From positions 1,178,001-1,242,000 of the forward strand of contig CM007990.1 in NCBI GenBank assembly GCA_002189035.1: a DNA stretch of 64,000 bases, written 5' to 3'. Shown one piece after another: positions 20,864 through 32,251 of the stretch. Positions within the stretch are counted from its first letter, which is position 1. Each line of letters begins with the position of its first letter. The DNA is from Utricularia gibba (lineage: Eukaryota; Streptophyta; Magnoliopsida; Lamiales; Lentibulariaceae). The position numbers and the translations under genes were made by a program. Under the pieces are notes generated by a model. It did no database searches, was not told where the DNA came from, and worked only from the letters and a program-made list of their open reading frames with translations.

Positions 20864-23800
20864 CTACTGATTCTCGTCTGAGGTTTGAAAGAATCTTGAG
20901 ACTTCCCAGTAGAGTTGCTCGGCCTCGAACGGCTTCGAGACGTAGCCATCCATTCCGAATTTCGAGCACTTCTCGTTCGTCGCCTGGATCACGTCTGCTG
21001 TCATTGCAAGAATGGGCACGCGCCAGCTTTTCTCGTTGTCCTGTTGGGAGAGTTCTCCGGTTTGGACGCCATTGGTGAAGCTAGTTTCCACTTCCCTTAT
21101 TCTCCTTGCAGCTTGGAACCTGCATCATGACCAAGGTGATTGGTTGGCTGGGAATGAGGTTCTTTGCTATGGATTTGGGGTGATGTGGTTACCCGTCCAT
21201 TTCCGGCATCTGTATGTCCATGAAACAGGCATCGAAGCGATGGGGAGGTGTCAGCAAGGAGATTGCATCTTTCCCACTCTCTGCAACGGCGACTTCAGCT
21301 CCGTACTTTTTCAGAGCACCGGCAGCAACTTTCAGGTTCACTGGATTGTCATCCACGACCAGAATCCTTCTCCCTGAAAGGAGGCTACCGAGGGGCTGTG
21401 TCTTCAGCTCGCTGTTTCCCCGATGCCCAACACCCATTGCTCGATGGAGGGAAGAAGCAAGCATCCCGGCGCGCAGCGGTTTCATGACCACAAACAAGGG
21501 ATACCCATCGGAGGTAGCCCTGATGGAGCTTCCGGCGGCATTGGAGAGGACGGCTATCTTAGGCTCCACTCTCTGATTCTTTCTCAACTCCTGCAGTAGC
21601 ATGGGAAGGAAGCAAGAATCCTTGTCCAAGGCTTCTTCTTCCATGAAAACAATGTCCACATCTGTGCTCCGGGAGCTCAAATCTTGGAGTTCTTCGACTT
21701 TGATGCCAAGCCGTTCAATGTGATACTTGGACACCTTGCGACGGATGGGATTGGAATCCAGAAGCAAGGCCGTCAACCCACAAAACTCTGGAAAACTTGA
21801 GTATGATTGATCTCCGGCGTCGTGGCTCGCCTCAGAAGAACACCCCTTTGTGAAAACAGCAGTGAAAGTAAACGTGGAACCGACTCCCGGCGAACTTGCC
21901 AGCCCAATCTCCCCTTTCATCAGCTGGACTAAGCATTTGCTGATGCTTAAACCAATCCCAGTTCCACCATGGGTTCTGGTGATCGATGGCTCCCCTTGCA
22001 TGAAGGGGTTGAAGACCTTCGACTGAGCTTCTAAGGGTATCCCTTGGCCTGTGTCCTCAACTGAAACAATTATGTTCACGTGATCGCCCAAGGACTGCAA
22101 TGAGGAAGAAGATGATGATGCAGACACTGCTGCTTCTTGATTGAAAACTCTGAATCCTGCCCAGCTTTTCCTTCTGTCAACTACAGGGTGACCACTTAAG
22201 GATCTCGTTGAGCAGAATTCTGGTTCTGTTTCCTCTACTTCTTCACAGAGATGCACCGTCACAAAGACATGCCCTTTTTCAGTGAACTGCAAGCACAGGT
22301 TCACATGAACTTGTTATCTCAGATCGACCTGAAGAAAGGAAAATGAAACTTACTTTAATGGAGTTCCCAACTAGATTCATTACTATCTGTCGAAACCGGC
22401 CAGGATCACCAACTAGTGTGGCAGGGACTTTGTTGGAGACATACACTGCCATCTGTAATTGCAAAAGGAAAAAAAAGCATCTTGATTCAGAGAATGAAGA
22501 CTATACAGGAGGCCAAAGGTCTTCCTTTAACAAAGAGGTTCAAAGCAGAGTAGGTAAATGCAACTCCCAGTTTGCTCTCAGAACCAGTTTACAGTAAGCT
22601 CTATCTTACCTCAACATTACTGCCTTGATACTTTCCAGAAAATAGAGACAAGACATCATCAAGGATTGACCTCAGGTCAAAGCTGACAGCTTCTAGCTCA
22701 AGTTTACCAGATTCGATCTTTGCCTGGTCCAAAACTTCATTTATGAGTGAAACCAAAGCTTTACCGCTCTCTCTAGCGGTTCTGACATAGTCCTCTTGAG
22801 TCTCATCCAGGTTTGTATCTCTAAGCATTTGCAGCATTCCTAAGGACACAAAGTTAAAATACATCCCTCAGATTTGAACTTTGATTTGTGTAATGAGCAT
22901 CGAATTTTGGAGATGGAAAGGGAAATATTCTGTCCACTGACCTAAAACACCATTCATGGGAGTTCTGATTTCATGAGAAACAGTGGCAAGGAACTGGAGA
23001 AAAAGGGTCTCAGTTAGATGCTTAGAACTTGGTGCTAAGCAAACAACAAAGTCAAAAGACCTGTGATTTGGCTATGTCAGCATCCTCAGCACGTCTCTTA
23101 AGCTCCATCATCTGTTGGTAATCATCTTCTACTTTTGCAATCCTGTTCATGGTGGCATGGAATATATGCCCTATGAGCATAACAATTATGAGACCACCAA
23201 CTGAAGTAGTTATTGCAACCCATGGCCATGGTGGTTTTTGCTGGAACCTGCATCATAAGTACTTCCCCATGAGCAAACTACTTCTTTATCAGAGCCAACA
23301 TAACATATGTTTCAGACAAAGTAGTGTCTTCCACCATGGAATAAGGTAGAAGAAAGAAAAAAGAAGGGAGTACCTGCAATGCATTTCATGCTTTCGGAAC
23401 GGATCTCCGAAGTTAAGACTGCTAACATGATGTAATCCATTTCGAAAAGTGTTTGAGCCATACATACTAATGGGGTTGAAGGAATCAGTAGTGTCATAGA
23501 CATTCACAAGTATGGCCTGTTTGCTAGCAAGCTGGTGAAGTAGTTTCTCTACAAGTGATTCAATGTCAAAGATCCCACCAAGATACCTATTTGAAGAAGA
23601 ATCAAAACCCATCACTATCACTCAAGATCATGCCACAGACAGAGAAAAAAAAATTCAAACTTGAGCCAGTTGAGAGGGCAAACTTTGTATTTTCAAGGCA
23701 ATTTTCATACCCTGCAGTAGCTTGGATCCTTTCAGCAACAGTTGGATTGGTGGGAAGATCCCATTTGTAAATAGCAAAAGTCAGTATAACTCCGAGTCTA

Positions 23801-24901
23801 TTAGTTTTCAGCAACCTGAAAGGAGCTGTAAGGACCCCTTTCCCTGATTCTCTTGCTCGCACTACATTTTCACGGTCTTCCTGTAAGTACAGTGGATCCA
23901 AGGGAATATATTCAGGAGATCAAAGAAAATCTTGATTCACAAGTGGGTATCAGAACAAGATACCTTTCCAGAGAGAACATCAAAGGAAATAACATGTCCA
24001 ACAGTGTCTTGAGCAAAAATAACAGGAGCATATTCTTCTTGCACAGTAGAAGTCTCAAGGTTTTCTAGATCATGCTCATCTTCATGAACAGGAGTTTGTT
24101 CAAACTTATCCATTCTCTTTATACTCCATCCTTGGTCAGCCTCAAATCGCTCTCTATCACCATGTAGAACCCTGACCGCATAGGCTACACCGCTTGTGAG
24201 AGGTCTTTCAAAGGATGTTTCCTCTGTGTACTTGGCGAAAGTTCTCTACAAGAGATAGTCACAGTGCATCCAACACAGGAGATTAACAATGTTTGCATGG
24301 AAAAGGGTGGATTTTAAACACAGGAAATCAATGCAGCCTCAGTGAAACATGTGCATATTCAGTAAACTGTAGCAAGAATCAACCTCAAAGACACAGTTAC
24401 AAGAGTTTGACAATAGACCCTTTATACCTGATCAATGGCAGAAGGATTCTTCCTATGGTGAAAGATTGAAATCATGACAGACATTGCCTGAATGTGGTTC
24501 ATGCTGACATTAAACTGATCCTGCAACATCCTTGTCCTCTCATCACACATACTTGCAAGTATCTCCCTCCTTTTCTCTGAGGCCAGAGAGCTCATGAACC
24601 AAAAACATGAAACTGAAGCCATGAAACCGAATAGTAACCATGCAATCAAAGCAATTCTCCACCAGTTCATCCTCACTCTGACTGACCCAATATACTGGAA
24701 AGAGTTATTATGAATCCTAGAAGCAATATCTATAATCTGATCCGATACTTGTAACCACATTTTCCGTTCTCCCCCCTTCATGTTCAAGACCCCTCCATGA
24801 TTCAACCAAGCCAATAGAATCAATGAGAAAAACCGGTAACACAGCGAGATAAAGAGACTGGCCACCTTCGGTCCAAAGCAAATTACATGAAGTAAACTCA
24901 T
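20864..24901 (-). CDS. AHK3: Cytokinin receptor histidine kinase (AHK3 type)
   Basis: Ten exons on the minus strand: 24901-24428, 24245-23964, 23880-23711, 23586-23374, 23247-23061, 22993-22942, 22839-22610, 22452-22354, 22286-21193 and 21119-20864; 1018 residues (Arabidopsis AHK3 has 1036). Domains in order: N-terminal hydrophobic segment; membrane span ~82-105; CHASE cytokinin-binding domain ~115-380; second span ~385-407; HisKA with [10 protein letters not shown], phospho-acceptor His449; HATPase with [21 protein letters not shown] and GGTGIGLS; a receiver-like region without a clear Asp; and a true receiver with VVDDN and [11 protein letters not shown], phospho-acceptor Asp926. The start [10 protein letters not shown] matches the AHK3 start. 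It senses cytokinin in the ER or plasma membrane and passes phosphate to HPt proteins (family knowledge). No broken motif seen. Confidence 0.94.
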
Positions 24902-27532
24902 TTAAACCAAGAAGGAACTTCTGTAACTCCACCACAAGCTTTCAGTTGCTTGCTATATATTGGAGTTTACTGCTACAAACTCTACAGTAGCCTTGCAGCT
25001 GAAACTCCGCCCATTTCCCAGTTGCTTTAGGTTTCGGAAACCCGGACAATAATGCCGTTGCCCGAGTAAAATTGCTTCAGACTCACGTCTGGGTGACCAA
25101 GGAACGTGGGCGCGCAGAACAATTTCTCAAACAACGAGAGAGAAAGAAAACAAAGGGCTTCAAGATTCCAACATTTTTTTGAAACAAGGGAGAACAATAT
25201 GATAAAACTAGGAGACAAATGCGCTCCAAAAGCAACTAAACACCATTCTCGGCAACAGCATGAAGAATCAGCATCCCCTCCAAAGAACGAATCTGCAGCA
25301 AACACTGTACTTGAAACAGCGTTTCAAGTTCAAATTCCTCAAAATAAGCAGGAAATATGAAATGGGATTACTGAGAGGGACACTTCAGACATGGGACAAC
25401 TCGTACCCAGACGTGAGTTAAGTAACTAGACTCGAAAGATTGATCGCAACAGTTGATAAAGTAGCTACCAAGAGGGCTAAAAAAAAGTAGCTTGGGAATA
25501 AAAATATAAACTTGGGATTCATATGGACGCTATACAACAAGAATCAGGGAAAGCAAGACGATAGGAATACGGTGGTGGTGACAAAAGGTCTGCACCCCCC
25601 TGCCCCTGCTCTGCCACCATTATCTCTGACTAACGCATTTCATCCATTCACCAATTCTATCTATCTTCAATCTCTATCTCCTACACAAAGATCTGCACAA
25701 TTGAGGAAACAGTGCAGTTTGTTTCTACTATCCCAACTCCTTTAGTAACTTCATTGACAAACAAGCATCATACTGGTAGAAAAACAGGATCAATAATTCT
25801 TGCTGAGAGCGCAAAAAAGGTATATTCCCCCACCAACACTCCGATAAAATCACACCACTGGCTTTCCTCTGATGGGGTTGCTCCCCACGTCCTCCACCTC
25901 AATAATCACAACTTTTTGGTTATCCTTTTGAGTTACCACCCATTGGTTAAAAGCTAGATCTCTGAGTCAGCCACCGTTAAGTTTCAGTGCAAGTTCAAGT
26001 ACTGTTATCATTTTCAGTTCGGGAGACACGTTACTATGCACAACAACACAAAGCTTTCTTTTTTATTTCCTTGTGTGTGTAGGTGTCTCCTGAAAACATG
26101 CTTACTGTTCACAGAAAATGCACACCACCATCAAAGATTATGCCTTTTGCATGATGGCATTTAGTGTAAGCATCCAACAAACCAGCTTCATCTCTCCTGT
26201 GATTGGTGCAGTAGGGCCAACTGCCATAATCTTGTCTACGACTCCTTCAAAGCTTACTTATGTGCGACCAGGTGTAACCCATTCATAATCCTTGCTCAAA
26301 TACAACCTTTTTGGAGCTGGTTTCGCAAAAAAACATGTGCAAAGCTAACGCCATCACTGCTTACACAAAAATGCGCAGATGGGTTGTAAGCCTTACTTTA
26401 TCTTTTTCTTTATACCAAGAAACACAGAAAATGCATATTTGATGTCCGCAAAGACCACCGACGATGGCAAATGAGATATTATCCTCTCCTCTAGGGTATA
26501 ACCGTCGGAAAAATGTTAATGGACGACGGATGGCCTCTGCAAAGGTGACAGCCCATGAATCCGTGGCATCTTCATACGTCGTTTCCTGTTCTGGAAAACT
26601 CACGATCATCGTTGTACTCTGCTTTTTTTTTGTATGGAGTGGTTCATTGGGAATTTCTGTGTAGATAAATTTAATTATTTATAAATGTCAAAATCCATTT
26701 TATTTTATAATATTATATATTATAAAAATTTTACGATTTTACATTATTCTATTTTAAGAAAATGGGATGAATACATAGAGTTTTAATCAGGATTTTCTGA
26801 GAATAAAATCATTTGATAGTGTTTGAATTAATAATATTTAAAGTAAAAATTATAATTATACCATGTTTATTTCATAAATTTAAATAAGATCGATATTAAT
26901 AATTTTATTTAAAATCATATTTATCCTTTATTTTACATAAAACGAATTGTTTCATATAAAAATCTAAGTCTAATCCCACTAACTAATACAATATATAAAA
27001 AAAACGAATATCTTTACATCATCTTTATTTAAATCCAACAAAATTAAATTATCTTAATTTCGTCAATCAAACACTATTTTAATGATTGGATTGATGGTAA
27101 CATCATCTAAAGGGAATGAGGAATCTTGAAATTTGGTATTAAATCCAAATCAAGGGCACCAATCTTAGTGGCATGATTTTTAATAAATATTCATACAAAA
27201 TGCATGATTAACTTGTGTGAAATTGCAACTTTATAACTATGCCTATAATTGAATTGTTTAAGATATGCTTAATACAAATTTAAGAAATAATTCCAAATAA
27301 ATAATTCCTAAATATTCATAATTTAGAAGTGCTTTAAAAAGCCTTGAAGCTAATGACATTATACTTCAAAAAAAGAACATTTCAAAATTGTTGATTTTTT
27401 TTGAAGTGTTTTTCACATACATATATATATATATATATTTATTTATTTATTTATAATATAAAAAATATTTTTATAGATTTTTTAGAAATGTATACCACCC
27501 ATCAAACTTTAAAAAACAAAGAGGAACCCCAT
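24902..27532. other. AHK3 upstream region and AT-rich spacer
   Basis: No gene seen. 24902 to about 26650 has mixed composition and probably holds the AHK3 5' UTR and promoter. ORFs of up to 84 codons (for example 26361-26609 minus) have no recognisable domain. 26660-27530 is AT-rich. At 27362-27409 lies an imperfect hairpin (ACTTCAAAAAAAG against TTTTTTTTGAAGTG), followed by a TA dinucleotide run at about 27421-27440. Confidence 0.5.
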
Positions 27533-28510
27533 GCTAATATTTGCGTTATAGTGATAACCAAGTGATGAATTCAAATGTATGGGACATTTGAACTAAAGTA
27601 ATAAACTATGGTAATCAATCCATATTTTGATTATTTCAAACGTGAACATGAACTTATGTCAAATTAGTTTGTATTATATTGGGACAACTAATTGATAACC
27701 AAGTGATGAATTCAAATGTATGGGACATTTGAACTAAAGTAATGAACTATGGTAACCAATCCATATTTTGATTATTTCAAACGTGAACATGAACTTATGT
27801 AGAGCAAGTTTGCATTATATTGGGATAATTAAGTGATAACCAAGTGATAAATTCAAAATGAATGGTACATTTGAACTAAAGGAATGAGGTATGGTAATCA
27901 ATATATATTTTGATTATTTCAAACTCGAGCACGAATTTATGTAAAACTAGTTTGCATTATATTGGGACAACTAATTGATAACCAAGTGATGAATTCAAAT
28001 GTATGTAACATTTGAACTAAAGAAATGAACTATGGTAATCAATCTATATTTTGATTATTTCAAACTCGAGCACGAACTTATGTCAAATTAGTTTGTATTA
28101 TATTGGGACAACTATTTGATAACCAAGTGATGAATTCAAATGTATGCAACATTTGAACTAAAGAAATGAGCTATAGTAATCAATATATATTTTGATTATT
28201 TCAAACTCGATCACGAATTTATGTAGAGCTAGTTTGCATTATTTTGGGATAATCAAGTGATAAATTCAAAATGAATGGTACATTTGAACTAAAGGAATGA
28301 GATGCTGCAATCAATCCATATTTTGATTATTTTGAACTCGAGTATGAATTTATATCGAGCTAATTTGTATTATAGGACAATCAAGTGATAAGCAAGTGAC
28401 AAATTCAAATGAATGGGACATTTGAACTAAAGAAATAAGGTACTTCAACCAATCCATATTTCAATAATTTCGAACTTGAGCAGTAACTTATGTGGAGCTA
28501 ATTTGCAGCC
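27533..28510. repeat. Satellite-like array, 141-bp monomer, about seven copies
   Basis: The word GATAACCAAGTGAT or a close variant starts copies at 27553, 27694, 27835, 27977 and 28118. A copy missing its first bases begins near 28248 and a last one at 28387. Spacing is 141-142 bp until the sixth copy. Each monomer has a TTTGAACTAAAG block, a TATTTTGATTATTTCAAAC block and, in the best copies, a short inverted repeat (CAAATG, 7-nt loop, CATTTG). Copies 1-3 resemble copies 4-6 in order, so a trimer of about 424 bp is a higher-order unit. No ORF or transposase signal was seen. Confidence 0.93.
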
Positions 28511-29906
28511 CTAATTTGGAACCATGTTTAACGTTCCATTATTAGCCGACTTCAAACTTGCGTGTCCATGAAAGGGGAGCGAGAGAGAGTGGGCGGGCCA
28601 AGACGTGGCCCAAAGCCCACACAAAATCCAGATATTTGGAATCTTGATTGGATGGCCGGTGAAGAAGGGGAAGCTTCTCCGACCGCCGGAACCAAGTTCA
28701 GTTTTGTTGGTACGTTACGAAAGATCCATTTCAACAGAAAAAATATTCCTTTTGCTGGAAAAGAACGCTTTGTGTAGCTTGTAAGTATGTGGCCTCTTGA
28801 TTGGTCAGGGATGCCGTTCATGTTGCTTGTCTTAAAAGTCCATGGGGATCGATCGTACACGACAGATCCATTGCTTTTGTGGGTTTTCTGGAAACCAATC
28901 ATGTTATCCTGGAAATGGAGAGAAAAAAACACGTTCTTGGAGTCTTTGAGTACAAGCATTTCATCGGTTGAAACAAGCAGTCCCCTCCACCCATCTGCTC
29001 TTGATTAGACGACGACACTCCACAATCACTTCTCCTAGTAAAAGCTTGAATACGACATTGGCTTACTGTATTCAATGGTAAATACATAATCCAGACGGAT
29101 TTTCCGGACACTAGCAATTGAGTGGCGGGCTGCTGTCTGTCTTCCCTGACCCAATTCTCCGTACATCCATCCATCCTCAATAATGGAACGAACCCATCTT
29201 TCCTTGTCGTATTCCTCTTGACGCCGATGGGGTACATTTTCCCCGCTTGACTTGACTGTGAGCTGTAGATAATTCAGACGTTTCACCATTCTTCATAGCT
29301 CACAAGTTTCGCAGAGTGAACCACAACAAACATCGTTTCAGCAATAACTTCATCGTGGGTGAAGGCATTTGCTTCACTACTTTGACGAATGGCTCGAGCT
29401 TGCTTTTGCTTTCGTTGTACATTTTCTCTTTGAAAAATGTGTCTCTCCTTCTGGGGTGTGTGGACCCTATACAGACACTCCGCTACTCACGTCGTTTTCT
29501 CATAAATCTCCCTTAACTTCCCCATCCCCTTTGTGTGTGGATTGTGGTTCTCACTTCAGACGAGTGACAGCTTTACAAGGAGAAGGCTGTTAGTTTTTGA
29601 AATCCACTCACATCATCTTCAGCAGCAGATGGGTTTTTGTGATTGAGGATTGTAATGTATGGAATGGCTTTCTTGGTTCACTGCCCAAAGGGTGGTTGAT
29701 TTTGTATCGTTTGGAAAAGATTCTGTACTTGTGCCTTCTGCTGCTGCTGTTTTTTTTTTTTTTATTCTGTGTTAGATGTATCTTGGTAATGTCTTTTTCC
29801 TCCACCTAGAGCTTCTTTTTACTGATGGAAGTGTTGTTCCTCAAAGACGCCTTTTTGAAACCTCCAATGGCGTACTTTTGATTACATTTGTCTGTTTGCC
29901 GAGGAA
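28511..29906. other. Spacer upstream of the LRR receptor-like kinase
   Basis: No supported gene. A plus-strand ORF beginning MAGEEGEASPTAGTK (ATG near 28651) looks like a plant first exon but stops after about 40 codons with no recognisable continuation. The minus ORF 29035-29289 has no known domain. 29300-29906 is pyrimidine-rich with a T-run near 29752-29763, and is probably the promoter and leader of the kinase gene. Confidence 0.45.
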
Positions 29907-32139
29907 ATGTGGCTGCCTTTTGTGGTCTTTCTTGAGCTGGGCTTACTTCTGGCGAGTTCTGTGACTTGTTTAACTATAGATGGACTCTCATTACTCTCCC
30001 TGAAATCTGCCGTAGACGGCGGTTCCGCTGCCATCTCTGCTTTCTCCAATTGGAACGACGGTGATGAGACGCCGTGTAATTGGTCGGGGATAGAGTGTTC
30101 GAATATTCCCGGGTTAGATGAACCCCGTGTCGTGAGGGTATCGGTGGCCGGAAGAAACCTTCGAGGGTACATTCCATCGGAGCTAGGCGAGCTTTCATAT
30201 CTCCGGCAACTGAACTTACATGGGAATAACTTCTATGGTTCTATCCCTGCTCAGCTTTTCAATGCTTCCTCACTGCACACTCTTTTCCTCAATAGTAATA
30301 ATCTCTCTGGTCCATTACCACCTTCTTTGTGCACTCATGTTCGCGTCGAAAATGTCGATTTTAGTAACAATTCGCTTTCCGGCCCATTGCCGGAGTTCCT
30401 CCGCAACTGCACCGAGCTGAGGAGGCTGATTCTCGCCAGAAACAAGTTTTCCGGCGAGATTGCAGATAATATTTTCCCTGGTTTGGCTAACTTAGAGCAG
30501 CTTGATTTATCTGTAAATATGTTCAGTGGCCCAATCCCTGTTGATATTGGAGAGCTGAAATCAATTACAGGGACACTGAATCTGTCTTTCAATCATTTCA
30601 CCGGAAATATCCCAGAAACCTTGACCAACTTGCCACTTACAGCGAGGTTTGATCTCAGGAACAACGATCTGAAAGGTGAGATACCAAGATCAGGATCTTT
30701 TGCAAACCAGGGTCCATCTGCATTCTTGAACAACCCTGACCTTTGTGGCTTTCCCCTGCAAACTAGATGTAAGAATGATTCGGATTTCAAATCAACCACA
30801 CCAGATGCCTCGGGAAACAATGGTGTTCATCGGAAGAAAGGGATGAATCCGGGCTTGATAATACTGATCACAGTTGCTGATGCTGCAGCAGTGGCATTTG
30901 TAGGAATGGTGATAGTTTATGTCTACTGGAAGAAGAAGGATTCTCATGGATGTAGCTGCACTAGGACGGCAAGGCTGGGAGGGTCGGGGAAGGTTCACAA
31001 TGGATGTGTATTCCCATGTATGAGTACTCATTCCTTCAACGATTCTGAGATGGAAATGGAGATGGAGTCCGAGAAAAGCGGAGGCTGTACCAGCCGGGGT
31101 ACTAGCTGTGGAGAAGGGGAACTTGTTGCTGTTGATAAAGGTTTCAGCTTTGAGTTGGATGAGTTACTTAGAGCATCAGCTTATGTTTTGGGAAAGAGTG
31201 GAATCGGCATAGTGTACAAGGTGGTGCTTGGAAATGGAGTTCCGGTGGCTGTGAGGCGTCTCGGAGAAGGTGGCCAACAGAGGTATAAAGACTTTGTTTC
31301 AGAGATTCAGGTCATCGCACGAGTGAAGCATCCAAACATTGTGAAGCTTAGAGCTTACTACTGGGCGCCAGATGAAAAGCTTCTGATCAGTGATTACATC
31401 TCTAATGGGAATTTGGCTTCAGCTCTTCGTGGTGAGTAGATAGTTTTCTTCGTTTATGTCTCACCAAGATTGCTGCTTTCTGAATTGAAAAGGTGATCGT
31501 GTGTTTGTGAGTACAGGTAACGAAAACCAGATGTTGTCATGGAGAACAAGGCTGAAGATTGCGAAGGGAGTGGCACGGGGATTGGTTTACCTCCATGAAT
31601 GGAGCTCTCACAAGTTCATCCATGGAGATATAAAGCCCACCAACATTCTCCTTGATGATGAATTCCGGCCATATATCTCCGATTTCGGCCTCAAACGCCT
31701 CGTAAACATCACCGGAAATAATCCTTCTCCCGGTGGGCTACTACCGTATGTCAAAACATCGCAACCGGAGAAACCGAATCACTACCGTGCGCCAGAAGCG
31801 ATGATTTCTGGAGCTCGGCCTACGCAGAAATGGGACGTATACTCATTTGGAGTGGTTCTGCTTGAAATGTTGACCGGGAAGTCGCCGGAGCTTTCACCGC
31901 CGACAACCTCCACCGCAACGGAGGTACGCGATCTCGTGGGGTGGGTCAAGAGAGGTTTTACACAAGAAAGCCCCCTGTCCGAAATGGTTGATCCTCTACT
32001 GCTACAGGAAGTTTATGCAAAGAAAGAAATTCTTTCCGTGTTTCACATAGCGTTGGCTTGCACAGAAACGGATCCTGAAATCAGACCAAGGATAAGGATT
32101 GTATCTGAAAATCTTGATAGAGTTGGCATGCAGAGCTAG
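29907..32139 (+). CDS. LRR receptor-like kinase, ZAR1-like, atypical catalytic motifs
   Basis: Two exons, 29907-31431 and 31517-32139, in frame, 715 residues. Domains: signal peptide 1-21 (MWLPFVVFLELGLLLASSVT); LRR N-cap with WxxxxxxPCNWSGIEC ~49-64; about seven LRRs ~75-262; membrane span ~315-341; kinase ~427-712. The family is plant LRR-III/ZAR1-type receptor kinases (At2g01210, At1g25320 and At1g67510 are comparable). Seen: VLGKSGIGIVYKVV (P-loop region), VAVRRL where most kinases have VAxK (Arg450), HGDIKPTN where most have HRDLKxxN (residues 544-551), and SDFG (563-566). HGD is usual in this subgroup, and the Lys-to-Arg change is also known there, so weak or no catalysis with a scaffold role is possible. 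The ligand is unknown. A PPR gene begins 112 bp after the stop. Confidence 0.9.
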
Positions 32140-32251
32140 AGCTATTCGAGAGACTCCGCCATGGATGAAACTTGTATTGTCCTCTGTTATCATATAAACT
32201 GGTGTCTTGTTCGTTCTTGAACTCATTTCGATAAAACTAACCAAAAGTTGA

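Noticed and set aside
20460-21130. Plus-strand ORFs of 66-116 codons downstream of AHK3
   Set aside because: They overlap the antisense of AHK3's last exon or its 3' flank, have no known domain and show low-complexity composition.
27533-28510. Regularly spaced repeats considered as a CRISPR array
   Set aside because: The whole 141-bp unit is repeated, with no unique spacers, and the context is a plant nuclear genome.
28562-28777. Short ORF containing MAGEEGEASPTAGTK
   Set aside because: Looks like a plant first exon but no continuing exon or family could be identified.
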